From NCBI GenBank assembly GCA_002083615.1, contig MSXO01000035.1:44129-108128 (forward strand): a stretch of DNA of 64,000 bases. The letters run 5' to 3'. A program made the translations under genes and the position numbers. The notes under the pieces were generated by a model, which made no database searches, was not told the DNA's origin, and saw only the letters and a program-made list of their open reading frames with translations. Source of the DNA: Proteobacteria bacterium ST_bin11 (GTDB lineage Bacteria; Pseudomonadota; Gammaproteobacteria; Methylococcales; Methylomonadaceae). Within the stretch, counting starts at the first letter, position 1. The number at the start of each line of letters is the position of its first letter. Positions 10,246 to 17,611 of this stretch are shown here, piece by piece.

Positions 10246-10985
10246 ATTTAACGCAATTATTCGGCATTCACGCGGTGCAGGCCGCGTTGGATTACTCGCC
10301 ACAGAAAATTCGCCGTGCCTGGGTCGATAGTCAAAGACAGGATGTTCGCCTAAGGCAAGTGATTGACGAATTAGTCAAGTTGGGTATCAACCCGGAAAAA
10401 ACCGAGCGTAAAAAGCTTGAAAAGATGGCTGATGGTAAAAATCACCAGGGCATCGTGGTGGCGGTGGAATTGCCGGCCATGCGCAGTGAAGATCAGCTCA
10501 AGCAGGATGTTGAGGCGCTTACCACCAGGCCGTTTTACCTCGTGCTGGATCAAGTGCAAGATCCGCATAATCTCGGTGCTTGTCTGCGTACCGCTGATGC
10601 GGTAGGTGCGCACGGCGTGATCGTCACCAAGGATAATGCCGCCGGTATTACGCCGACGGTTTGCAAAGTGGCCAGCGGCGCGGCGGAAACCGTGCCTGTG
10701 TATCAAGTCACCAATTTGGCCAGAGTGCTGCGCTGGTTAAAGGAGCAGAACATCTGGATTATGGGGGCGGCTGGCGAAGCCGAGCAAACGGTGTTTCAGA
10801 TGAAGCTGGATATGCCCTTGGCGGTGGTGATGGGCACGGAAGGTACTGGCATGCGTCATTTAACCCGCCAGCATTGTGATTTTTTGGTGAAAATCCCGAT
10901 GGCCGGGCAAGTAGAGAGCCTGAACGTATCTGTGGCAGCCGGGGTACTGTTGTACGAAGTGTTTCGGCAGAAGCAGCTTGCTTAA
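10242..10985 (+). CDS. rlmB: 23S rRNA (guanosine-2251-2'-O)-methyltransferase RlmB
   Basis: A 247-residue SPOUT (TrmH-type) methyltransferase that 2'-O-methylates G2251 in the peptidyl-transferase region of 23S rRNA using SAM. The N-terminal substrate-binding domain (GIHAVQAAL) is followed by the knot domain with the three family motifs: LDQVQDPHNLGACLRTADA (about 103-121), MGTEGTGMRHL (about 196-206) and IPMAGQVESLNVSVAAGVLL near the end. It is translationally coupled to rnr by a 4-base overlap. fccA starts 5 bases after its stop, so fccAB may be read from the same transcript. Confidence 0.96.
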   Translation: MNLTQLFGIHAVQAALDYSPQKIRRAWVDSQRQDVRLRQVIDELVKLGINPEKTERKKLEKMADGKNHQGIVVAVELPAMRSEDQLKQDVEALTTRPFYLVLDQVQDPHNLGACLRTADAVGAHGVIVTKDNAAGITPTVCKVASGAAETVPVYQVTNLARVLRWLKEQNIWIMGAAGEAEQTVFQMKLDMPLAVVMGTEGTGMRHLTRQHCDFLVKIPMAGQVESLNVSVAAGVLLYEVFRQKQLA

Positions 10986-10990
10986 AGGGC

Positions 10991-11284
10991 ATGAAGTCTA
11001 TTTGTTATGCCGCCGCACTGGCTGCGAGTTCCTTTCATTCATTGGCGCAGACAGAGATCGACGCCCGAGCCATTGCGTTTAATTGCCGGATTTGTCACGC
11101 CGAGTCGCTGCTGGATTCCGAACAATCTATCCCATCGCTAAAAAACCTATCCGCGCAGCAGATTCGGCAAGCCCTGCTGAATTTTAAGTACGATCACCAG
11201 TCAGCTACTCTGATGCCACGTCTGGCGAAAGGTTATAGCGACGAAGAGTTGGCGGCGGTGGCTGAGTATTTGAGACGTCAGTAG
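10991..11284 (+). CDS. fccA: Monoheme c-type cytochrome, sulfide dehydrogenase cytochrome subunit
   Basis: A 97-residue exported cytochrome c. The signal peptide ends around residue 20; a CRICH heme motif lies at 32-36 and Met75 (TLMPRL) is the likely second axial ligand. There is only one heme site, unlike the diheme FccA of Allochromatium. It precedes the flavoprotein subunit with a 1-base overlap, matching the fccAB arrangement in which the cytochrome accepts electrons from the flavoprotein oxidising sulfide in the periplasm. Identification as FccA rests mainly on the partner gene. Confidence 0.8.
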   Translation: MKSICYAAALAASSFHSLAQTEIDARAIAFNCRICHAESLLDSEQSIPSLKNLSAQQIRQALLNFKYDHQSATLMPRLAKGYSDEELAAVAEYLRRQ

Positions 11285-12582
11285 TGGCTGAGTTATCCAG
11301 AAGACGTTTTTTGCAGGGCGTCGCCGGATTTGGGGTCGGCATGCTTAGCGGTTGCGCAGGATTACCAATCGGTACTGGCGGCAAAGCCCATGTAGTAGTT
11401 GTCGGGGGAGGATTCGGCGGCGCGACGGCGGCGAAGTATCTGCGTTTGCTGGATGCGAATATCCAGGTCACGCTGATCGAACCCAAAGCAAAATACATCA
11501 GTTGTCCCGGCAGTAATTGGCTGTTCGCCGGTTTGACCAACCTAGAGCAATTGACGGTCGATTATCTGGCATTACAAGACAAGTATGGAGTTAAGCTGTT
11601 AGTTGATCGTGTAAGCGGTTTGGATGCTGCGAAACGGCGCCTACGCTTGGCTGGAGGGCAAAGCCTTTCCTACGATAGATTAATCATGTCTCCTGGCATT
11701 GATTTTCGTTGGGACGCGATTGCCGGCTACGATCAGGCGGCCGCAGAGCAATTTCCGCATGCATGGCAGGCAGGCCCACAGACCTTGCAACTGGCCCGGC
11801 AACTGCAAGCGATGCCTGATGGTGGAGTAGTATTGATGACGGTGCCAGCCGATCCTTATCGGTGCCCGCCGGGCCCTTACGAGCGGGCCAGTATGATGGC
11901 ATATTGGCTGAAACACTATAAGCCGCGTTCGAAAATCATCATTCTCGATGCGAAGCGCAGCTTTTCTAAACAAGCCCTGTTCGAAGCAGGTTGGGGTAAA
12001 CATTACGGTTATGGTACCGCCAATAGCCTGGTCGAATGGCATAGTCTCGCGGATAATCCTTTGCTAGAACTGAACAAGCAGAGCAAGGTGCTGACGAGCG
12101 AATTTGGTGACCAGTTCCGAGCCGATGTGTTGAATATCATTCCACCACAAACTGCCGCGCCGATCGCTTTGCAGCAGGGTTTGGCCGATAGTACCGGTTG
12201 GTGTCCGGTTCGACCGCTTAGCGGCCAATCGGTATTCGATGAGTTTATCCATATTATCGGCGACGCAGCGCAGTACGCGCCTATTCCCAAATCGGCTTTT
12301 GCCGCCAATTCAGAAGCTAAAGCCTGCGCAATGGCGGTGATTAGTTTGCTCAGCCAGAAGCCCGTCCCCGCGCCCCACTGGGTGAATACCTGTTATAGTC
12401 TGATCGCGCCTGATCACGGTGTTTCCGTGGCTGGAGTTTACAAGCTGGACGCAGCCAACGCGATTGCGCAGGTCAAAGGAGCTGGCGGTGTCAGCGCACC
12501 AAGGGGTGTCGAATCATTGGCCTTGGAAGCCGAGTATACGCGCGTCGTTTTTCGGCGCTTGATGGCCGATGCATTTCGCTGA
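11284..12582 (+). CDS. fccB: Flavocytochrome c sulfide dehydrogenase flavoprotein subunit
   Basis: A 432-residue periplasmic flavoprotein that oxidises sulfide. It starts with GTG overlapping the fccA stop. A twin-arginine signal (SRRRFLQG at 5-12) predicts Tat export folded with FAD. The FAD-binding GGGFGG is at 41-46. Cys74 in YISCPGSN corresponds in spacing to the Cys that carries covalent FAD in known FccB, and Cys194 (RCPPGPYER) and Cys370 (NTCYSL) correspond to the redox-active disulfide. All key residues are therefore present, which favours a working sulfide dehydrogenase. Confidence 0.88.
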   Translation: MAELSRRRFLQGVAGFGVGMLSGCAGLPIGTGGKAHVVVVGGGFGGATAAKYLRLLDANIQVTLIEPKAKYISCPGSNWLFAGLTNLEQLTVDYLALQDKYGVKLLVDRVSGLDAAKRRLRLAGGQSLSYDRLIMSPGIDFRWDAIAGYDQAAAEQFPHAWQAGPQTLQLARQLQAMPDGGVVLMTVPADPYRCPPGPYERASMMAYWLKHYKPRSKIIILDAKRSFSKQALFEAGWGKHYGYGTANSLVEWHSLADNPLLELNKQSKVLTSEFGDQFRADVLNIIPPQTAAPIALQQGLADSTGWCPVRPLSGQSVFDEFIHIIGDAAQYAPIPKSAFAANSEAKACAMAVISLLSQKPVPAPHWVNTCYSLIAPDHGVSVAGVYKLDAANAIAQVKGAGGVSAPRGVESLALEAEYTRVVFRRLMADAFR

Positions 12583-12784
12583 TTGAAATTTGTTGTCAAA
12601 ATTATTGATTTCAATAGCTTGCGGTGGTTTTTTATAATTTTTTTTTAAATGTTTTTCCTTTCAATTGAAACTGAATAAGAAAGCAATTTTTCGGCCAGTA
12701 TTTCCCAGTATTTACCATTGAAGGCGCGGGAATCCGAAAACAGCGTGTTACAATCGCGGTTGTTCCTTTTCAATGGTTGGCTGC
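12583..12784 (+). promoter_or_regulatory. bamA upstream region with candidate extended -10 promoter
   Basis: This 200-base gap holds TGTTACAAT at 12746-12754, an extended -10 element about 30 bases before the bamA start, with no convincing -35. Upstream lie a perfect 12-base palindrome TTTCAATTGAAA (12659-12670) and two copies of CCAGTATTT (12695-12703 and 12705-12713) spaced 10 bases apart, one helical turn. These could be protein-binding sites. There is no obvious sigma-E promoter such as controls bamA in E. coli. Assignment is by eye only. Confidence 0.4.
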
Positions 12785-15127
12785 GTGAAGAAAAAACCGC
12801 TATTACAAATACTGTTGCTGAGTATGTTGACCGGCAAGGCCGCTCATTCAAGCAGCTTTGTAGTTGAGGATATTCAAGTCAAGGGTTTACAGAGAATTTC
12901 CGCTGGTACCGTCTACAATTATCTGCCCGTCAATGTCGGTGAAACTTTTTCCGAAGACCGGCAAGCCGCGGCTATCAGAGCATTATTCAACACCGGGTTT
13001 TTTAAGGATATATCGCTGGAACGCGATGGCGGTACGCTGGTTGTCAATGTAGTCGAGCGGCCTTCGGTAGCTAAAGTGGTCATCGAGGGTAATAAAGACA
13101 TTAAAAAAGAAGATTTGACCGAAGCGCTCAAGAAAATCGGCTTGGCTGAGGGCAAGGTTTACAATAAACAAATCTTAGATAAAGTCGAACAAGAATTGCG
13201 CCGGCAATATTTCAGTCACGGTAAATACGGCCTGAAAATCAAAACTGACGTCTCCGAGCTGACGAGAAACCGGGTCGGCATTCATATCGAGATTTCTGAA
13301 GGCCGGGTTGCGAAAATCAAGCAAATCAATATCGTCGGCAGCAAATCGTTTGCGAACGATGTCTTGCGGAAAGAGTTCGAATTAAGCACTACTAATTTCC
13401 TGTCTTTTTATTCGAAAGACGACCAATATTCCAAACAAAAGTTATCTGCCGATTTGGAAAAGCTGCGCTCGTATTATCTGGATCGTGGTTATATCAATTT
13501 TTCAGTCGAATCGACTCAGGTCGACATTACTGCGGACAAAAAAGAAATTTACATAACCATCAACGTCAAGGAAGGCGATGTTTACACCTTGGAAAAGGTG
13601 AAACTATCGGGTGAATTGATCGTGCCGCCGGAAGAGTTGATCAAATTGGTTAAGGTTGGTCCGGGCGAGATTTTCTCTCGAAAAAATGCTACGGAAACCT
13701 CCAAGTCGATTTCTGATCGACTAGGGGACGAAGGCTATACCTTCGCGAATGTGAACATGGTGCCGGAGATTAACGAGCAACAAAAAAGTGTGGCTATGAC
13801 CTTCTTTGTCGATCCGGGTAAGCGGGTGTATGTGCGGCGGATTAACGTCAAGGGTAACACCAAGACCCGTGATGAAGTGGTTCGCCGCGAAGCCAGGCAG
13901 ATGGAGTCTAGTTGGGCGGCTAGTAGCAAGATAGAACGGACTAAGACTCGTTTGGATAGATTGGGTTATTTCGAAGAAGTGGGAGTGGAAACCCCTCCTG
14001 TGGTTGGTTCGGCCGACCAGATCGACGTCAATTACACCATAAAGGAAAGAGCGTCAGGTAACTTGCAGGCCGGTGTCGGTTATTCGCAGGTGCAGGGTGT
14101 CATCTTTAATGCCAACGTTTCGCAGGATAACATTTTCGGTACCGGGAAACGGGTGGATTTCGCGTTTAACAACAGTGCTATTTTGACCCGTTATAATCTG
14201 GGCTTTTCAGATCCGTACTACACGCTCGACGGCGTGGCGATGGGCTACAACCTGGGCTACACCTCTCGTAATGCCTTTGCAGCCAACTTGGCGAGTTACA
14301 ACACCAGCATTGCCAATGCCGGGGTGAATTTCGGCATTCCTTTGAATGAGTTTGATCGCCTGGGCTTTGATATTGATTTGAAACATACCACTATTTCTGA
14401 AACAAACCTTTCCTCCGACAGTATTATCAAGTTCATAAAGGATAACGGCGATAGTTTCACGACGTTATCTACCTCTGCTGGGTGGACTCACGATACGCTC
14501 GATAGGGCTATTTTTGCGACAAAAGGCGGTCAACAAAGGATCTCTGGATTAGCGACTGTGCCAGGTAGTGATCTGGAATATTTCAAAGTGGGTTACAAAC
14601 AACAGCATTATTTTCCGCTCTCTAATGATTTTACCTTCCGCTTGTTGGGGGAGGTTGCTCATGGCGGCAGTTATGGCGGCTCTTCAGGTTTGCCGTTTTT
14701 TGAAAATTATTTTGCTGGCGGTACCGGGGACGTCCGCGGATTTATGCAGAACACGATGGGCCCACGAGACTGCAGAAGCCCGGATCCTAATACGCCCACT
14801 TGTGATCCAGTCACTTTGGGTAACGCAACAATCAATAGACCATTCGGTGGTTCAACCAAGCTGATTGGTAAAGCGGAGCTATTTTTCCCTGTACCGTTTT
14901 TAAGTGAAGTCAAGTCGGTGAGGATTGGTTCGTTTGTTGACGCGGGTACTTTGGCGCCGGGACTAGATACTGGCGACTTGCGCAAGTATTTTCGTTATTC
15001 GGTAGGCTTGTCCGGCGAATGGTTATCTCCGTTTGGGGCGTTGGCAGTCAGCGTCGCCCAACCGATGAACTCGGAGGGTATCGATAGAATTCAAGCCTTC
15101 CAGTTCACGTTCGGCTCGGGATTTTAG
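12785..15127 (+). CDS. bamA: Outer membrane protein assembly factor BamA
   Basis: A 780-residue Omp85 protein that inserts beta-barrel proteins into the outer membrane. I chose the GTG at 12785 (KKKPLLQILLL signal peptide); an ATG at 12773 is in frame but adds four non-typical residues. Five POTRA domains occupy about 25-420, then a C-terminal 16-strand barrel. The conserved VRGF of barrel loop 6 is present near 645, and the protein ends in Phe, as expected for a barrel recognised by the Bam machine. skp/ompH follows, as in other Gammaproteobacteria. Confidence 0.97.
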   Translation: MKKKPLLQILLLSMLTGKAAHSSSFVVEDIQVKGLQRISAGTVYNYLPVNVGETFSEDRQAAAIRALFNTGFFKDISLERDGGTLVVNVVERPSVAKVVIEGNKDIKKEDLTEALKKIGLAEGKVYNKQILDKVEQELRRQYFSHGKYGLKIKTDVSELTRNRVGIHIEISEGRVAKIKQINIVGSKSFANDVLRKEFELSTTNFLSFYSKDDQYSKQKLSADLEKLRSYYLDRGYINFSVESTQVDITADKKEIYITINVKEGDVYTLEKVKLSGELIVPPEELIKLVKVGPGEIFSRKNATETSKSISDRLGDEGYTFANVNMVPEINEQQKSVAMTFFVDPGKRVYVRRINVKGNTKTRDEVVRREARQMESSWAASSKIERTKTRLDRLGYFEEVGVETPPVVGSADQIDVNYTIKERASGNLQAGVGYSQVQGVIFNANVSQDNIFGTGKRVDFAFNNSAILTRYNLGFSDPYYTLDGVAMGYNLGYTSRNAFAANLASYNTSIANAGVNFGIPLNEFDRLGFDIDLKHTTISETNLSSDSIIKFIKDNGDSFTTLSTSAGWTHDTLDRAIFATKGGQQRISGLATVPGSDLEYFKVGYKQQHYFPLSNDFTFRLLGEVAHGGSYGGSSGLPFFENYFAGGTGDVRGFMQNTMGPRDCRSPDPNTPTCDPVTLGNATINRPFGGSTKLIGKAELFFPVPFLSEVKSVRIGSFVDAGTLAPGLDTGDLRKYFRYSVGLSGEWLSPFGALAVSVAQPMNSEGIDRIQAFQFTFGSGF

Positions 15128-15150
15128 TTTAGTTTGAGCCTGTTTTGCCC

Positions 15151-15156
15151 TATAAT
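15151..15156 (+). promoter_or_regulatory. Candidate -10 element of skp/ompH
   Basis: A perfect TATAAT lies in the 82-base gap between bamA and skp, followed by CGCG. The -35 region is weak. It could give skp and the downstream genes their own promoter in addition to read-through from bamA. Confidence 0.4.
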
Positions 15157-15209
15157 CGCGTTTGCGTTCTGTCTTAAACTCAAAAAATTAACCGGAGATG
15201 GTTTTGACC

Positions 15210-15710
15210 ATGAAAAATAGAATTTCTTTGTTTCTAATGCTAATGATTTTTGCTGGCGTGAGTCATGCAGAGCTGAAAATCGGCTTTGTGAATGTGGCTA
15301 AGGTTTTGGAAAAAGCGCCACAAGCCGCCAAAGCAAAAACTCGCTTGGAAACTGAATTTTCACCAAGAGACAAAGCGCTGGTTTCTCAGCAAAAAGAGAT
15401 CAAATCGCTAGAAGAAAAGTTAGGGCGCGACACGGCAGTCATGGGCGAAGAAGAACGTCATAGAATCGAAAAAGACATTCTGGACAAAAAACGCGATGCT
15501 GCACGCGCACAACAAGAGTTCAGCGAAGATTTCAACATGCGCAGAAACGAGGAGCTGGGCAACTTGCAGAAACGTATCGTCGAAGCAGTGAGAGCGTTAG
15601 CGAAAGAAGAGTCGTTCGATTTGTTGCTGACCGACGGTGTGATTTATGCAAACGATCAAATCGACGTGACCAGCCGCGTTCAGCAAAAACTGGAAAACTT
15701 ATCTCAGTAA
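15210..15710 (+). CDS. skp: Periplasmic chaperone Skp/OmpH
   Basis: A 166-residue OmpH-family protein that holds unfolded outer-membrane proteins in the periplasm for BamA. The signal peptide (KNRISLFLMLMIFAGVSHA) is followed by the family start ELKIGFVN, then a long coiled coil (about residues 45-125) and a short beta segment. The start is uncertain: GGAG at 15194-15197 is too close to the ATG at 15198, best spaced for a TTG at 15204, and somewhat far from the ATG at 15210. I chose 15210 for its signal peptide. Confidence 0.92.
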   Translation: MKNRISLFLMLMIFAGVSHAELKIGFVNVAKVLEKAPQAAKAKTRLETEFSPRDKALVSQQKEIKSLEEKLGRDTAVMGEEERHRIEKDILDKKRDAARAQQEFSEDFNMRRNEELGNLQKRIVEAVRALAKEESFDLLLTDGVIYANDQIDVTSRVQQKLENLSQ

Positions 15711-15724
15711 GACTTTTCCCGATG

Positions 15725-15789
15725 CTTCCCAGGTTGCGGAAGTATTCAGTACCTCAAGTCGGGGAGTTCCTAGTCTAAACGAACTTCCC
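15725..15789 (+). other. Structured gap between skp and fabZ (two hairpins)
   Basis: Two possible RNA hairpins lie where lpxD would normally be. The first pairs CTTCC (15725-15729) with GGAAG (15738-15742). The second pairs 15761-15769 (GGGGAGTTC) with 15781-15789 (GAACTTCCC) over nine positions, counting one G-U pair, around an 11-base loop. Neither has a T-run, so they are not ordinary terminators; they could be processing or attenuation structures. Confidence 0.4.
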
Positions 15790-15819
15790 GCTTCCCAGCT
15801 AAATTCGCGCAGATAACTC

Positions 15820-16269
15820 ATGGTCGGCACACTCGATATTTTACAAATTCAGGAACTCTTGCCGCATCGCTATCCTTTTTTGCTGATAGACAAAGTGCTT
15901 GAATGCGAGCCGGGCTCACGCTTGCTGGCCTTGAAAAACGTGACATTTAATGAGCCGTTTTTTCAAGGGCATTTCCCGCACAAGCCGATTTTTCCCGGTG
16001 TGTTGATCATGGAGGCGTTGGCGCAAGCAACAGCGCTACTTACTTCGCAGAGCGATGATAAATTGGGCAAAGGTACTACCTATTTCCTCGCCGGCATCGA
16101 CAATGCTCGTTTCAAAAAACAAGTTGTTCCGGGTGATCAATTGCGCTTGGAAGTGACTTATATTAAACACAAGCGCCACTTATGGTCGTTTGACTGCCGG
16201 GCGGAAGTAGATGGCGATTTGGCTGCCGCCGCGCAAATTATGTGTGCGGCCATGGCTGCAGAGGGTTAA
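15820..16269 (+). CDS. fabZ: 3-hydroxyacyl-ACP dehydratase FabZ
   Basis: A 149-residue hot-dog-fold dehydratase that removes water from 3-hydroxyacyl-ACP in fatty acid synthesis and competes with lipid A synthesis for 3-hydroxymyristoyl-ACP. The opening LLPHRYPFLLIDKV and the active-site helix with FFQGHFPHKPIFPGVLIMEA (His near 52, Glu near 66) are diagnostic. Length is normal. lpxA begins at the base after its stop codon, so translation is coupled. Confidence 0.97.
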   Translation: MVGTLDILQIQELLPHRYPFLLIDKVLECEPGSRLLALKNVTFNEPFFQGHFPHKPIFPGVLIMEALAQATALLTSQSDDKLGKGTTYFLAGIDNARFKKQVVPGDQLRLEVTYIKHKRHLWSFDCRAEVDGDLAAAAQIMCAAMAAEG

Positions 16270-17040
16270 ATGATCGATCCCAGAGCCGTTGTTCACGTCA
16301 ATGCCGAGCTAGCCGACGACGTTAAAGTGGGGCCATTCTCAGTAATTGGCCCAGATGTACAGATAGACTCAGGCACCGAGATCGGTCCGCATGTCGTGAT
16401 TAAAGGTCCTACCGCGATTGGTAAGGATAATACGATCTATCAATTCACTTCGATAGGCGAAGACCCGCAAGATAAAAAGTACGCCGATGAAATCACCCGC
16501 TTGGAAATTGGTGACCGCAATGTGATTCGCGAATTTTGCACGATGCACCGTGGTACGCAGCAAGATCGGGGGTTGACTTTGATCGGTAGCGACAATCTAT
16601 TCATGGCTTACACCCATGTCGCCCACGATTGCGAAATCGGCGATCATGTGATCATGGCCAACGGTGCGTCGATTGCCGGCCATGTGCATCTCGGTGATCA
16701 CGCTATTTTGGGTGGTTTTACCTTGGTGCATCAGTTCACCCAAATTGGCGAATACAGCTTCTCCGCAATGGGTAGCGCAATCACGCAGGATATTCCACCT
16801 TATGTGATGGTGGGCGGCAGACCGACAAGACCGCACGGTATCAATTCGGTCGGTATGGAGCGCAATGGTGTGCCCCCGGAAGTGATCAGGCAGATTCGCA
16901 AAGCCTATAAAATCCTCTACAAAAATAATTTGCGCTTGGAAGACGCGATAGAAGAAATGGAAGATATGGCCGGCGAAAGCAACGAACTTTCCAATATGGT
17001 CAGCTTTCTACGCAATGTCACACGCGGTATCCTCCGATAA
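16270..17040 (+). CDS. lpxA: UDP-N-acetylglucosamine acyltransferase LpxA
   Basis: A 256-residue left-handed beta-helix enzyme that transfers 3-hydroxyacyl from ACP to UDP-GlcNAc, the first step of lipid A synthesis, in the cytoplasm. The hexapeptide repeats run through the first 190 residues. THVAHDCEIG near 117-126 contains the catalytic histidine, followed by the C-terminal helical domain. It starts immediately after fabZ and overlaps rnhB by 26 bases. lpxB, which often follows lpxA, is not here. Confidence 0.97.
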   Translation: MIDPRAVVHVNAELADDVKVGPFSVIGPDVQIDSGTEIGPHVVIKGPTAIGKDNTIYQFTSIGEDPQDKKYADEITRLEIGDRNVIREFCTMHRGTQQDRGLTLIGSDNLFMAYTHVAHDCEIGDHVIMANGASIAGHVHLGDHAILGGFTLVHQFTQIGEYSFSAMGSAITQDIPPYVMVGGRPTRPHGINSVGMERNGVPPEVIRQIRKAYKILYKNNLRLEDAIEEMEDMAGESNELSNMVSFLRNVTRGILR

Positions 17041-17605
17041 CCCCCTACGCATAGCCGGTATCGACGAAGTTGGCCGTGGCTGCATAGTCGGTCCGGTGGT
17101 CGCCGCTGCGGTGATCCTCGACTCGGCTAATCCAATTGCCGGGCTGACCGACTCCAAAAGACTCACGGAAAAAAAACGCAAGCTACTTGCCGAACAGATC
17201 AAGGCCAATGCCTTGTGTTGGGCGGTTGCCCGCGCGGAGGCCAGTGAAATAGACAGCATCAACATTCTGCAAGCGACAATGCTGGCAATGCAACGAGCGG
17301 TCTCGCAATTGGATTACCGTCCTGACTGGGTCAAGGTGGACGGTAATCGGCTGCCAGCCCTGGATATGCCCGGCGAAGCTATCGTGCAAGGCGATTTATT
17401 GGTCCAGGAAATATCCGCCGCTTCGATCTTAGCCAAAGTCGCCCGCGACGCCGAAATGCACACATTGGATCGGCTCTATTCCGGCTATGCCTTTGCCGTC
17501 CATAAAGGCTACCCTACCCAGCAGCATTTAGCGGCGTTGCAACAACTTGGCATTACCCCGCACCATCGAAAATCGTTTGCCCCGGTTAAACAGTATCTCG
17601 CTTAA
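17015..17605 (+). CDS. rnhB: Ribonuclease HII
   Basis: A 196-residue RNase HII that cuts RNA in RNA/DNA hybrids and removes single ribonucleotides misincorporated in DNA. Metal-binding residues are visible: GIDEVGRG (Asp and Glu near 16-17), DGNRLP (Asp near 109) and a later Asp in KVARDAEMH. The only usable start is the ATG at 17015, inside the 3' end of lpxA (26-base overlap). dnaE follows six bases after its stop, giving the common rnhB-dnaE order. Confidence 0.95.
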   Translation: MSHAVSSDNPLRIAGIDEVGRGCIVGPVVAAAVILDSANPIAGLTDSKRLTEKKRKLLAEQIKANALCWAVARAEASEIDSINILQATMLAMQRAVSQLDYRPDWVKVDGNRLPALDMPGEAIVQGDLLVQEISAASILAKVARDAEMHTLDRLYSGYAFAVHKGYPTQQHLAALQQLGITPHHRKSFAPVKQYLA

Positions 17606-17611
17606 CTGGCC

